Made by a program: the position numbers and the translations under genes
Part shown: positions 12,401 to 25,528 of the stretch, one piece after another
How the letters are laid out: the number at the start of each line of letters is the position of its first letter
Position numbering within the stretch: the stretch's first letter is position 1
Notes under the pieces: generated by a model
Told to the model about the DNA's origin: nothing
What the model saw: the letters and a program-made list of their open reading frames with translations, nothing else
Databases searched by the model: none
Assembly: GCA_963693305.1 (NCBI GenBank)
Contig: OY855912.1
Span: 4,988,501-5,052,500 of the forward strand
Length of the DNA stretch: 64,000 nucleotides
Reading direction: 5' to 3'
Origin: Meandrina meandrites
Lineage: Eukaryota > Cnidaria > Anthozoa > Scleractinia > Meandrinidae

Positions 12401-12788
12401 ATTCATTCTTTAATTCACTTTGAGGGGTAGCATTCCTTGGTATAGCCAAAATGACCGGTTTTATTCATGTCTAAATTTAGATTTTGTAACCTTTAGTAAA
12501 CACAACTTAAAAGTTGTGTTGCAGGGACACTTTGTCCTTCATTGCAGGGCTGTAGCCAGACTTTTGACATTAGACAAGCTGCTAAGAGAGGGGCGGATGG
12601 GGGTAAAGCTCTAAAACGGCTTTCGTTAGCATTTTTCATGAGATAATTCTTCAGAAAAATCAATCGTGTTCAAAGGGGGATTATTTTCCCAACTCGACTA
12701 GACGTATTTTGTTTTTAATTTCTGGTTAAAATCTAGACGAAACAAGTGCCTCGTCTTGCCTCTTGCTGGCTACGGCCCAGTAACAGGA
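9425..12788. other. intergenic stretch, no gene seen
   Basis: No exon, RNA gene or clear transposon was recognised. The longest ORF (9527-9772, 81 codons) shows no domain or codon pattern that I recognise. Confidence 0.55.
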
Positions 12789-12940
12789 CGTTTCCGAGTT
12801 GCCTCTGTTTCAAAACGAGTCCCCGTGCAAAACTTGTCATAACAAAAATGAGTTTGATTTGCATGAAAAGAACGTGCATGTGAAACTCGTTTTGTTATGA
12901 ATAGTTTCGCACGATGACTCGTTTTGACACCGATGAATCT
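12789..12940. mobile_element. foldback element, family A copy 1
   Basis: GAGTTGCCTCTGTTTCAAAA, then CGAGTCCCCGTGC, is mirrored by GCACGATGACTCGTTTTGAC on the right: an imperfect inverted repeat around a spacer of about 70 bp. The same family is present at 28557-28722. Confidence 0.6.
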
Positions 12941-13910
12941 GAAGCCAAATTTGGTTGATGTGCGTAGGTGTAGGCCGAACCGCCAGAAGAGACTTGATCA
13001 TAGTTTCAGACCATCAGCTATATACGTTCCAGCTATATCACAGGACCCTTAGATGTGAATTTTAATTTTGCTCAAGTGTAAGAAATAACTCGAACGATTC
13101 AATTGATTTTTTAATTAAGGAATCATTAGACGTTGCATTGATTTTTCAATTAGTAATTTGGGATAATAAAAAGAAGACAAAATCAAACAGACAGTCGAAG
13201 ATAAGCTTTAAGGGGACACTCCCTCAAATAAGCCTTTTATATCTTCTCTCGAAGGTGAGTTTATTTTAGACATTTATATATACATATGATATGGCTGGGA
13301 TGCTAAAATCTGTTATGACTTGGTTATCGAAATTTAAAGATTTCTGGTGCATAGCGTTGAATGCGTTTTACAGAAATGTCTCTTCAGCTGACACTAGGCA
13401 ATATTCGCCGTTAAATCAGTTTAATATCCATGTACAACGTCGTGCAAATTGTTAATAACATTCTTGCACTTTTATGTAGCGCATTTTCGAATGATTGAGA
13501 AAAAATGCTATTGTTGGCCTTGGAAAGTCTTTGCAACGCAGAACACGCTACTTTTGTATGGCCGTGAGTATAGTGGCTCTGGAATGCTTGCTCGCTGTAC
13601 TCTTTTATAGGCTATGTAGGTTTATGCCAATAGACAAGGTATGTTTTTGAGTATTTCAATCAGATACTGAGAAGAAGCCCTTGACAGTCCACAAAAGGGC
13701 ATGCATTACATAATTACAAGAAACGAAAAGTCTTTTACACGAATAAATAGAAAGAAAACTGCTTTTAATATTGTTGACACTTTTTGTATGTTCAATAAAG
13801 ACTATATTACTCAAAGAAATGTTGATTCGTTTAAAGAATGCCATTCTTTATGGTCCAGGGAAATCTCAAAAGGAATATTTTAGAAATACTCCTCTTCACC
13901 GGACCCTTAG

Positions 13911-14126
13911 TGGCAAGTGTCACTGATGGTATGCACGATCGCACCATTATAGTAAACTGCTGCAATCCGGTTGAGTATGAAGTCAGGAACGTTTTATGAC
14001 ATTTTTAGCTGTAACTAATGGCAAGTGTCACTGATGGTATACATGACAGCACCATTAGCAAGCTGCTGCAATCAGTTGAGTACGAAAACAGGAGACGTTT
14101 AATTTTATGACATTTTTTCTCAAAGT
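13911..14126. repeat. two-copy tandem duplication, period about 108 bp
   Basis: TGGCAAGTGTCACTGATGGT begins at 13911 and at 14019; the copies share GCACCATTA, CTGCTGCAATC and TTTTATGACATTTTT blocks with scattered differences and small indels. It is intergenic. Confidence 0.8.
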
Positions 14127-14291
14127 TTCTCTTTGTTACCAGGGAAACGATCACTAATGGTAACCGCAAGCAAAGTGGCGTGATCTGTCGAGATCTGTTT
14201 CCTGATTTGCCCGAGCTGAGATGGGCTAACTTGTGACATTATTTCCTTTAACCTTGTTGTCATCAGGAAAACCGTTAAAAGTGACAATCGT

Positions 14292-14879
14292 AGACAACAA
14301 GGTAGGCATCCTAAGCAGACTCCTTCAAATTTTGTATTCTTTATATCTTTTGTAATTAAGGTGGACTACACTTGTGGCCTACACTTTTTTTATATAAAAA
14401 AAATTACGATTTTAGGCGGAAAACGTTCTTAAGGCGTTCTTAAGTTACATGTAAAAAGTCTAAGCTGGACTACAAATTGAGATATTCATTTCTACATCGT
14501 GTACCATGCAATAAGAAAACGGCAATGTTAATGTTAAGGTATTTCCTTTCAAGCATACTGTTAGACAAAAAGGTAGGCATCCTAAGCTGACTCCTTCACA
14601 TTTTATATCTTTATATCTTCCCTAACTAATGTGGAGTACACTTGTGGCCTTCACTCTTTTTTTATATATACATTAGAACGTCTAATTTTGGGACTGAGGT
14701 TGAACGTTCTTATTTTTTTACGATTTTAGGCGGAAAATGGTCTTTAAAAAAAACGGTCTTTTAAAAGACGTTATACGTAAAAAGTCTAAGCTGTACTACA
14801 AATTGAGATATTTTTTTCTATATCGTGTATCATGCAATAAGAAAACAGCAATGTTAATGTTAAGGTATTACTGTTAGAC
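14292..14879. repeat. two-copy tandem duplication, period about 270 bp
   Basis: AGACAACAAGGTAGGCATCC at 14292 and AGACAAAAAGGTAGGCATCC at 14562 start two long similar units that share TACACTTGTGGCCT, ACGATTTTAGGCGGAAAA and GCAATGTTAATGTTAAGGTA. The second unit is longer because of added T-rich sequence. Confidence 0.8.
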
Positions 14880-16182
14880 CACGGTTCTGGATTTACTGCT
14901 CATTTAACCATACCAGTAGTACCAACTATGATTTAACAAGAAATTAAAACAAATGGGCGAAAAAAAGACGTTCTCCGACTCTCAGGCTAGGATATGTTCT
15001 TAGCATGCTCTTAAAATTTTGCTAAAAAGAATGTACTTATCAAAAAAGTTCACTCGCGACCCTTGACATGTACCTGGCACCCTCGAGAATAATCCGCGAC
15101 CCAAGGAAATTTCATCCTGATACTTCTTTGATAGATGATAATGGTGTATTGTTACCGGAAATTAGATCACTGTTTATCCAAAGATTCATATCCTCTTCTT
15201 GGCTAAACCCTTCCATGTGGACGGACGAGTTTTTAAACGTTGTCTGTTTTGAGGCTTCGCAATTTATTCAGCTGCTGGGGGCCTAAAATTTCAATAGGAT
15301 GATAATTGTAATGATTTTTGCATTTTTTTCTCAATACTAGCGCGCATTATCTCACGGAAATATTTAACCTAATATGGATAGAATTTGTTTTACGTGTAAG
15401 TAACAATTTACCTTATTCCAAAGCACCGTAAACCATCAGCTACGTCACTCATCGGCCATCTATTATATTTCAATCAAATACACTGCAAATATTATCATTT
15501 ATAGGCCGAGTTATTATTTTAGGAAATTACTGCTGTCAATACATGGTCAGGTTTAATGAATGCATGCAGAATCGGTGTAGACTGAAATGTGTGGCGCTTT
15601 ATGTGACGAAAACGTTGTCCACCAAATGGTACTGTAAATCGCTGATACTTCATGCTTCGTCGCCTTAAATGTCTCAGATATTAAAGGCACTTTTATACCC
15701 TGGGTTTTCGAAGCACCATCTCGGTAAGCTTCATATTATTCCTGTCTTTTTTCCCAAACATATGTTAAAGAAACGCCTACATGCAAAAACTGAGGAGTGA
15801 ACTTTGATGGCTTAATGTCTCCATATGCCACATGTTAACGTGTAGGTTTCAGGTCGCCTACGAAACTTGTGGTTTTGTAAAGTGATTATTATTTTTCCGT
15901 TCCCATAAAAAAATAATAATAATAATAAAAAAAGAGAAGGTGCATTTTTTTATGATCGCCTATACAATTACCTGTTGATGAATATTCAGTAATCACTGGT
16001 TTCATTTGCACAAGAAGCGTGCACAGCAAGTGGTAGATATGTACATGTACTGATCAAAAGGTTAATCCTAAAGATATTGCATCGTTTTTTTACCACTCTT
16101 ATCAACAGATTATACTTAACAGAAGACTTCCTTGCGCCCTTCTACTGATTAGAATCACACCTTTGTGACACCAAGGAAAAGT
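14880..16182. other. upstream flank of the second receptor gene
   Basis: No exon found; the ORF at 15068-15286 has no recognisable domain. It should contain the promoter of the receptor gene that starts at 16183, but no convincing core promoter motif was seen. A short (TAA)n-like run lies near 15906-15930. Confidence 0.5.
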
Positions 16183-19100
16183 ATGGCGCTTTTTGTCGGC
16201 AGCATCTTGTTTATCTGGATATTAAGCGGACATCGCACGGAAGGTTGGTAAACAGTACACTTATGTTATTCACACATACGTTCTTTCGTCTTCGTACAGT
16301 TATTTGCCTTCACTTACAACAAGAAACTGTGCCGTAAGCGTTTGGTGCCAGCACAGGTTCACTACGTGTATGTAAGTGACAGCAGGTAGTCGTCTTTGCG
16401 TGATCACTGAAAGCAGCTAATCAGTACTATATATGTTCAGCCATCCTACAATTAATAACTCTCTATCAACAAAAACGATTATTTTACGCTGACTGTCTCC
16501 GACCGTTTTGCAATCATACTGAACGTTAAAGTATGTTGGTCAGGTTAATGATTTACACTTGTTCTGTAGAACAGTCGCTTCCTACAAAGGAGGCTGGCAA
16601 AACAGAGCCCTTCCTTCGTTTGCTAAACGTCTTAAAACTTTTCTCTCAACCTTCGGGCAAAACTAGGAGGCCCCGTAATCGTATGCTCCCAGGTTGTTAC
16701 AGAGTAATCAATCTGAACTGAGTTTTCTGGTTTCTCGCTGTCTTCAGTGCTGCCAGGGCTGTATCTGCTTGAAATGATTTGGATGATCGAGAAGTCAAAC
16801 ACAAATTAAACCTTTTTTGTAATAGGATTATATTATTAATTCAATGAAAATGACAATTTTCACATTGATAGTAAATGCTTGAGTCAACGGTCTTTTGGTG
16901 TTTTGCAGTCAAGTTGGTGCCATCATTTTCCCATGCAGCTAAAAATAATCCATATGGCTTAAACGTAAACAGTTGTAAGCTCATTAATCAATAAACATTA
17001 AATGCTCATCGGTGTAAATATTTATCCTGACACATATTGCAAAAGAAGCAGTTACTAAATACAATTTTCAGAGAGTAAGAATTGAATTCTCAGCTCTTTG
17101 TTATCCACTCAAGCTGATTGATAACGGTTGTGTCCAATCAGTTCTCGTCAGTTATACGGTTGTTTCTACCACCCTCTCTGGAGAACTCACATGAAAGCAA
17201 CTTGAAATAATATTGGAACATAACTCGCACCCGAACCTTTGTATGTTTAAGTTCGTCCACGCTGCTTTTGATCTTCTAGTCTTCAGTTTGTTATGAATGA
17301 AGAATGTAGCCGGCGGGTTAAATTAACGCAGTTTACAAATTATTCATTGCGGCTTTTGTTCATTTAAAGTTTCACCATATATTCATTCATAGTGTGGTAA
17401 GTAATAACAGGTTTTACAAAGTTCTAAACGACACATTAACCTATTATTTAAAAAGTAAACATACAGCAGGGACACGAGAAGCATGAAAACCTTGACCTTT
17501 AATTAAATAACTCGATCAGTGCTGGAATAAGCCCACCCTTAATATCGGCATGACTGATTTTATGACGAAAGAATTTCTTTCTGAGCAAAATGCTTTCATC
17601 TACGCCTTGAATAGAAACCCAAGCTGCCTTTGAAAAACACTGTCATAATAGAATCAACCATTCATTGCTTAAAATCAGCCTGCGGGCTGCATGCTTCGAT
17701 AGAATCTTCTGATACAGGCGTTGTTAGTTTTACAGCCAGAATACCTGCAGTGAAATTGTTCACCCCAGTGACTTGTAGGGCATAAAAGACCGATAACTAC
17801 AGAAACCTATTTGATAACTTACAAGAAAATTGCTGAAAAGCTGAATAAGTCGTCAATGGGGGGCTAATATCAGCGGTGCCTAATAAGCTATAAAATTCCC
17901 TATTGAAAACTTTGTCGCGAGAACGGCGTTGATTATTGCGCAGCAGGAGATGAACATTTTATATTATTTCTTAGTTGCTGTCATTTTTCAGTGATTTATG
18001 AATAACAATTGTCCATAAAGAGTGAATGTTTTTTAGTCCATTCTCGGATATTTTACCAAAATAATGAGCATCATAAATTTCTAAAAACGAATTCTGTGTT
18101 TTTCGGCTTAGTTTGAACTGTATACTGTTGGAATGAGGAATTAAAAATCTAGAATTTCAAGTTATCCTTTCCATCAGCATCGAGTCGAAGATATGATAAA
18201 TAAAGTTCTCTTTTCATAAACGGCTGTACGTTGCAGAGTTATCGGGTATGCAAGAACGGATGTAGATGTCGATGTAGTTGCGCAATAGAGAGACAATTCA
18301 TGACAACTTACACCACCTACCCATGTTTATTTGAGCCATTCTCTGTCGAACCTCAACCTGGCTTAAGGTTATAGCATTCCGGTTATGCACAACAAATTCT
18401 AGAAAGTTTAATTTGTTTTCTTATGCTATGGTTTGTATAGGCCAAAATGTCAGCAATCTCCCACACTCCACCCACTGACATTTCACACAGAGTGAAGCAC
18501 ATGCAGTGTGAAGATTACATGCAGGAGCATGTCTATTTTCCCGAAAACTTTACCTTCGTCGGTTTGCGGTAAAAACTGCAGCGAGTTTAAATCTAATACC
18601 GACAGACCGATTAACTAAATGAACAATGAGGGTTAAAGGCAAATCAAAACTAAATATTCCGAAGAGACAAATTCACGGTTGAAACATCTAGACTGGACAT
18701 GCTTTTAGTCAACGTGGTTTAAAACAGATACATCCAGGCTATTTGCTTAAAATAACATTGGTTTCTTAAACTTTAACAGGTTCAAAAGAATCTTTAGAAC
18801 AGAATTTAATTAACGACCTACTGAAGGGATACAATAAAGACGCGCACCCGATACCAGAACAGAATAAAAGTCTGTACATGGTAACGTTTGGTTTGGAATT
18901 GGTCCAGCTTGTTAACGTGGTGAGCATACTCATCAATTTAGTTTTATTAACTAAACTTTATGAAGAATAGACTTCTGAAAGTGCTTGTAGCATTACACTT
19001 TCTTCCTTAAAGCCCTGGGAAGAGCAAAAGAGAAAAAACACACTAGGGAGTCCGCATGCTGGTTGAGAAAAGTCCTACGCTCCTCTTAACTTTTTTCGAT

Positions 19101-21530
19101 TCCTTGAATATCAATACGCTATCCGGCTTAGTTTTTTAAATACTCGACTGAAGGCTGCCAGTGTTTCCTAGCGAAATCTAATAAATTATGTCTTTTTTCT
19201 TAAATTCAGGACGATAAAAACCAAATTATTACAACAAATGTCTGGGTGAGACAGGTAAGTACAAACGTAATTCGCTTTTAGAAGTCAAATGTACTGAATG
19301 TCACCATACCTTATCAACGTAAAATGTATCGGCTGCAAACGTGAACAATAGGTGTTGTAGTGGAATGTTTGTTTGGCAAGATAACATTCCTTTATCCCGG
19401 AGCTGGTCTATTCTATTTTGCGAGTACAAGCAATTAAAGAGTTAGAATTTGGGTGTTAATAAAAAGTCCCATGTGTCAGAAGTTACGTGGAAATTGTGTG
19501 TCTAAATTACGGATTAACGACCAAGACTTTGTTTGTAGAAATGGAGGAATCTTCTTTTAACCTGGGATCCAGAAAAATATGGAGGAATCAAACGAGTGCG
19601 CATCAATCCAAGCCTGATTTGGATTCCTGACATAGTTCTCTATAATAGGTCAGTTCATTGATAAAGATGAAATGCTTCACGAGAGTGGGACAAGAACAAG
19701 CCTGAGTCATCAAAAGGGAATTGAACCCATGGCCTCCCAAATACCGGTTGCGCGCTCTAAACACTGAGCCACGTTCGACTCTTGGTGACCGAAGCCATTA
19801 ACTGGGTTCATATTTGACACGAGTCATGCAACTGCAAGCCCAGCAATGTCAAAATCATCAATCAGTTTCAGGACGCGTGTCAAATATGGACCCAGTTAAT
19901 GACTTCACTCATCAAGAGTCTCTCGTAGCACAGTGGTTAGAGCGCCCAACCGGTATCTTGGAGGCCATGGGTTCGATTCCCGTCGGGGGCTCGTTATTTT
20001 TTTTTGTCCCACGTTCGTGAAACATTTCATCTTTACCACTTATTTACCGAGCTTCAAATGTGCTATCTTTATTTCATGGGTAAGTTCATTTTTTTTACTA
20101 TTCGCGCGCCAGCACTCGCCTAAAAAATCCCGCCAGATTTACAGGCTAATATGTGAAACATTTGATTAATCGCTGCTCTAAATATATGGTCTTGGAGCTG
20201 CTGTAGGTTTTTTCCTTTTTCACGGACTGGAATAGGGTATTGAAGAACCACGCAGCAAATCCCCACCCTCACTTTTCTGTAAGGAAATCCCCGGGTTGTT
20301 TCCCCACCCAGTTTGTTCTCTTTGAGGGAGGGTTAGGGTATTGAAGTTAGGTTATTTAATTCCGTTTCTTACCTTTACAGTGCAGACAGTGAGTTCAGCG
20401 GTGGACTTGAAAAGTACAAGACAAGAGTCATCATTGATTACGACGGCATCAATGCATGGTACAGTCCAGCCTCGTTTCGCAGCACATGCCCAATTGACGT
20501 CACGCATTTTCCATTCGACAAACAGACATGCACAATGAAATTTGGTTCCTGGACTTTTGAGGTTGTTGACCTTGACATCCATGCTGACGTGTCACCCCTT
20601 CACTCGACCCAATACGTAAAAAGCGCCGAGTGGGATTTACTGGCAGCTTCTAAGAAACGGAACGTCCAGTATTACGCATGTTGTGATTATCCATTCTCAG
20701 ATGTCACCATTGAGTTCGTGTTTAAACGGAAGCCATTGTTTTACATCTTCAACTTGATAGTGCCTTGTATGATAATCATGTCAATGGTGTTGTTAGGCTT
20801 CTTCCTGCCTCCTGAGTCTGGTGAGCGTATTACACTGAGCATAACCGTGCTGCTAGCTATGGCGGTGTTTTTGCAACTAGCGGCAGAGAATTTGCCACGA
20901 AATTCTGAAAATGTCCCAGTAATGGGAATATTCTACATAACAGTCATGATAGAGGTCGCCAGCTCTCTCGTAGCCACCTGTTACATTTTGCATATTCACC
21001 ATCGGAATTCTGGGACGGCCTTAGTGCCTGTTCCCGGATGGGTTAAGGTGTACGTACTCAACAAGCTGGGAAAATGCTTGGGGGTGAAGAAACCTGTAAC
21101 AGAAGACAATTATGACTTATCAGCTGAAATGGATTTCAAAAAAATTTCTATAATGAAAAGAGACCTAGATAAAGGGTGTGGCAACGGCAGCGTTAGAACC
21201 AAGCTACTACCCGATAAATTACAAATTGGAACAAGATCAACCTTAAGTTCTCCCGAAGAGATCTGCATGAGCTCTTCTGCGAACTCCGTTGCAAGCGCGT
21301 TTCAAAAGATGGACACACCTCAAAGGAAAAATGACAACAGCAATGAAGACAGTGCCAAAACTGCGCGAGGCGTTATGGTAATGGCAGACAGCATAAAACA
21401 TCGTCGGCAAATAGAGAAGAATCAGGAGGAATGGAGGCATCTTGCTATGGTGTTGGACCGATTATTTTTCTGGATTTTTGTTGTGGTTATATTGCTTTCT
21501 ACCATTGTGGTGCTAAGTAGGGGTGTCTAG
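16183..21530 (+). CDS. alpha-type nicotinic acetylcholine receptor subunit (second of two)
   Basis: Paralogue of the subunit at 2129-6474. Exons: 16183-16243, 18780-18919, 19210-19254, 19539-19648, 20381-21530; the introns are GT-AG and phases match, giving 501 aa. The first exon encodes a signal peptide (MALFVGSILFIWILSGHRTE) with A at -3 of the ATG. Seen in order: loop D TTNVWVRQ, loop A WIPDIVLYN, Cys-loop CPIDVTHFPFDKQTC, loop B Trp in FGSWTFE, loop C QYYACCDYPFSD with vicinal cysteines (alpha type; Phe at the Tyr198 position), M1, M2 with Glu -1' and 20' and Leu 9', M3, a roughly 120-residue cytoplasmic loop rich in Ser and Lys, M4 (LFFWIFVVVILLSTIVVLS) and stop TAG. Introns 1 to 4 sit at the same codons and phases as in the first gene. 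The fifth intron, after the Cys-loop, is absent, so Cys-loop to M4 is one exon. Receptor composition and ligand cannot be told from sequence. Confidence 0.95.
16244..18779 (+). other. long first intron of the second receptor gene
   Basis: 2.5 kb between the signal-peptide exon and the first ectodomain exon, the same position as the 0.6-kb intron 1 of the paralogue. No coding or repeat structure was recognised. Confidence 0.7.
19661..20037. mobile_element. large foldback made of two opposed tRNA-like modules
   Basis: The left arm from 19661 (ATAAAGATGAAATGCTTCAC) and the reverse complement of the right arm ending about 20037 (GTAAAGATGAAATG, then TTTCAC) match over most of 150 bp. On the + strand the right arm reads as a tRNA-derived module: A box TAGCACAGTGGTTAGAGC near 19926 and B box GGTTCGATTCCCG near 19971. 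The left arm carries the same module on the - strand, more diverged. It lies in intron 4 of the second receptor gene and starts 12 bp after the donor. Confidence 0.7.
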
Positions 21531-21703
21531 AATGCTTTCATCGATTCACCATAAAATTAAGTCTGTCACGACTTACTTTTCTATGTACAAAATTATCTTT
21601 AAATTAAAGGAAACCTCGTAAAAAAGGAGAAAGTATACTATGACAGGAGCAACATTTTTTAAAAAAAATAAGCTATATTATTCAAACTCGTCATCCGCTA
21701 GCC

Positions 21704-21709
21704 AATAAA
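21704..21709 (+). promoter_or_regulatory. candidate poly(A) signal of the second receptor gene
   Basis: AATAAA about 175 bp after the stop at 21530, a normal distance for a short 3' UTR. Confidence 0.45.
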
Positions 21710-23249
21710 GACATTTGTCCGTGAGGTACAGTCCCTTTTTACATATCTAAGAGAATGTACATATGCTATATGCTCGATTTATCCCATTTAATTTGATCCG
21801 TCAGCAAAAACGTGGTGTTCACGATATAATATTCTTGTCAGAAAGTAGCTCTAAACACAAAGAATCAGAAGAGCAAAATTAAAACATTTTTGATGAAATG
21901 TATATACACTGTACAACGTCAAACCACGCAAATAAGCTTATTAAACATTCAAACATTCAATAAAACACATATATAAACATAAAACTTTCCAGCGTTATAG
22001 TACTGTGCATAAGAGGAGCGCACCCTGGTCTTGAAGATTTTCCGCTTTCTTCTCTCTTTTACACCCGAGCGAATTTGAGCCGTGAAAGCAAACTTTTCCC
22101 TCAGAAGAATAAATAAAACCTATTGGAAACTACACTATAAAACCAAATTAATTGCAACGGCTATTATAACTCCAAGGCAAAATAATTTGAAAACAAAAGT
22201 CTAAAGTCGTACATGTCGTACAGAGGGCGACCCCAGTGTTGCACGCTTTTTCCCGCCGTTTGCCACAGGCGAATACGCAGCGCGCATTGGCCACAACCTC
22301 AATACGAGGCTTTCTTTCTTCAGTTCAACTTACGGTTCCGCGAGGCAATTACCGAAAATATTTTAACTGTTTGTTTTCAGTCAAGTTCGGTTAAATTAGC
22401 GATCTTTCCGAATTTGCTTAGAGATCATGCTTCGTGGAACTGCCAGTTATCTGGTCTTACCATTTTAGAAATGAATCAACGCAAGTCGACTGCAAACCGT
22501 GTACATCTGCAGTGATCTGTGGCAGCCATGTCACACACCAATGTGCGATGATCAATTTTTCTAGGGGAATGTCATGTTAATCTTGCAGACTTCATGTACA
22601 ACGCAACTTAGTGGATACTGGGAAGGTACGTATTCAGATTAATGCACAAGAGTTTCCTTGTTTTCTTGAGGTAAGTTTATGAATATTCTTGTTACATTTT
22701 CGGTTTCTGCGCGAGATCTGTACAGACAGGTTTTAGGACACATGACTCATATGGTAACAAAATACCGTTTGTTCGGTAACTGACCATGCTGACATGACAC
22801 CAGACAAACATGGCCCATCTTCCTGAATTGCGTTCCGTCTACTTCACAGACTTCACTATTCAAATTGAAAGCAGAAAAAAAGACAAAAAAATCCATATTC
22901 AGACCCTCTTAGCTTATGTGTCAGTTATTGTCTGACATAAATGGAAAAAATGGCCTCATGGCCGAGTTTTTGGTAACACCGCTTTTGGATAATAGTCACG
23001 TCATGTGACATGGCTTGTCAACGACTTTGTATGTAAAAAAGGACTGATACTGTATCAATTCAAAACAAAACTTGGTTGTGAAAATGAGATTCGTATTGTG
23101 CGTGTTTCTTTCCTTTCTTTTGCAGATGTGCTCTCCAGCCAGAAAGAGTATTTATTGAATAGATCCCGCAAATTGGCTGATTTCACGACACGTACGCACG
23201 CATTATGCATTTCCTTCTTAGCCTCAATGTCCTCAAGATAGTACATCAT

Positions 23250-23310
23250 TGCGCTCCTGATCAAGAGGTCCGGGTTCGAGCCCTGGCTGCCCTGGGTAAG
23301 ACAATAACTG
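23250..23310 (+). mobile_element. tRNA-derived SINE fragment
   Basis: CGGGTTCGAGCCCTGG followed by CCCTGGGTAAGACA resembles the head of the longer SINE at 59334-59640 (same B box and a TTTGGCAAGACA block). It is truncated on both sides. Confidence 0.4.
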
Positions 23311-24646
23311 CAATTTATTTGTGTTCCATTTACATTGCTGGTATTGCTGGTATTGCATAATATATGACCACTGCTTTCTTTTCTAGTTAATTTCCTTTTT
23401 TGGTCACTCCATGTTACATAAGTTTAGGAAAACATTAAAAGAATGGAGGAGGACTAAAGAAACCATTACAGGCTTTTTTTCTGGAAAGATTCAAACATAA
23501 AATAGCCTAAAAAACATATATAAGGATCTATGTTATTGAAAAGAAATAATATTTTATTAGAATTACTTAGTGGATATTTTTATTTCTCCTCTAAATGCTA
23601 AAATGCTGGGTGGAGGTGAGTATCCATCCTGGGTGAGTAGCTGTGTGAACCTTCTGGCTCCTTTGATTTCTGCAAGATGCCACTTGTGCGCGAGGGAGGG
23701 AAATGTGTGACGAAAAATGACCCACTGCATCCGCAGTGACCTATAGCATTTTAAAATACCTGACGATTTTCGTTATCTTGACCGTGAATAATCTAATACA
23801 AGTCTAAAATTTCGCATAAAATAAAAACAACAAAGAGAATCTCGAAGATTGGACTTCTAAAGATTATGTTCAATTAGTTGTCTCTTCCCAAGCTAAAAGA
23901 AAATGTTTACGACTGTAACACTTCGGCTGTAACACCAATTGTCTTCTGTCGCACTTACGTTTAGTGGTAACAAGTGCATAGTGTTGCTGAATCGAACATA
24001 CATGTAATTTGACAGAGAAAATATTAGTTATGAAACAGAAAACAACAGAAACATTGTTATCGTTTTGGTCCCAGCAGATTGCAGCATTTATAGTAATGAA
24101 TCCAAGATATTATCAGTTAAGTAATGCAGTTCTGAGCTCAATTTTTTCTGGATGGAAAATGAGCTTTTCACGAGTGTTTAGGACCTGTTTGTTCTTCCTA
24201 GAGTCCTTAGCAATGATATTGCTCCTCGGTTGTCGTGTTGTAAAAGCGAAATGATTTGTTCTTGTTTACAGCTCCTAAAGTGTTTTAAAAATTTGTTATT
24301 TATTACTTGTACGCTCGACCGACCAGCAACGAACCGGAAATAGGCACTTAAATAACAAACTTTGTTACAGAGACCTTAGATCAGCGATGGTGGTTGTTTG
24401 CAACTTCCTAAAACTTTGGAAACGGAGACAGTTGATAGTCCAGTGAAACCAACAACGACCCTCAGTCATTGATCTTTTAGTAGCTTCCACTCTGATTTTA
24501 ATCTGGGTGACGAAATAATTAAACCAAAACAAGTTCACCGAACCAATGATACTCCCCACCCACCCCTAACGCTGCAGATTTCTGGCTTGTAATCTGTGCG
24601 TGGTTTTTCAGACAACAAACCGGATTTCAGCTTTTCACTGTTTTAG

Positions 24647-24656
24647 CTAAATTTAG
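24647..24656. promoter_or_regulatory. MEF2-like site upstream of myosin
   Basis: CTAAATTTAG matches the MEF2 consensus YTA(A/T)4TAR on both strands and lies about 1.07 kb upstream of the myosin start codon. One match per several kb is expected by chance in AT-rich DNA, so this is only suggestive. Confidence 0.25.
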
Positions 24657-25528
24657 GCAGTGAAAAGAAAGACGCCGCTTTGACAAATAGTCGTAAATAT
24701 GAAAATAATGACACGATCGTTGTTAACAGCTTTGGACTGAGCAGTGGCTCATAAGAAGAGAAGGCTCCCATGGGAATATGCGTACACAGCATACATGAAA
24801 TGTCTGACTACACTTGATCACCGAATCGCAATCACCGACAGGGTTGTACTTCTGTTCTATAACAAATTCATCCAAGCACTTTTGAAATGCATTCTCGTAG
24901 AAAGAATGGCATCTTAAAACTAATATGTATGATAAATAATGGACCATTTCGCCGTTTTTGACATGGATTTGGAGAACGGTAAAACACATGAATGTTCATG
25001 TAACGCGGCGGCAACAACTTGTTGGTTGTCTGTTCATTGAAAAAAGATTCGAATGTGATGGATGCAAATAAGTGAATGTCTGTGTTTGATTGTGGTTTGT
25101 TGCATTGTTTAGCGGTAAAACAGCTTTCTCGTGAATGGAAGGATTTTACGGATATTTCAAGAAGGAGAGCTTAGCAGCGTGACAGGTTATGTCGTGAAAA
25201 ACGTACATTCCGTTCATAGAAAAACTTCCTGAGCTGTCCAACAGAATTCGGGGTCATGTAAAATGGAAAAATCACTAAAGCACTGCGTTGATTGGCCGAC
25301 CGTGTAATTAGGTGTGGTATTTTTAAAAGGCTCACAATGATGTTTGGAATTCAATGTTGAAAGCGAGAAGAAAGGTCATTAAACCGTGACAAAACAAAGC
25401 AATAAGGTTCATTATTCTCTTGAGGGACAATGCATTTAGTGAGCAATGCACCAATCACGGCGCGTTGACGTCTTCAAAGAGGATACCAGCGCGTCACTCA
25501 GGGTTGGGAGTTGGCCGACCGGTTGACA

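Larger units (their letters stand above)
21710..25528. other. intergenic region between receptor and myosin genes
   Basis: No exon of a known family on either strand. A short tRNA-like fragment is present near 23250-23310 (B box GGTTCGAGCCC followed by a SINE-like block), and a MEF2-like palindrome is at 24647-24656. Otherwise nothing was recognised. Confidence 0.55.

Noticed and set aside
15068..15286. 72-codon ORF between the receptor genes
   Set aside because: No domain, no splice context and no codon pattern resembling the neighbouring genes.
19926..19990. Functional tRNA gene with A and B boxes
   Set aside because: The cloverleaf cannot be completed and the sequence is one arm of a larger foldback, so it is a tRNA-derived repeat.
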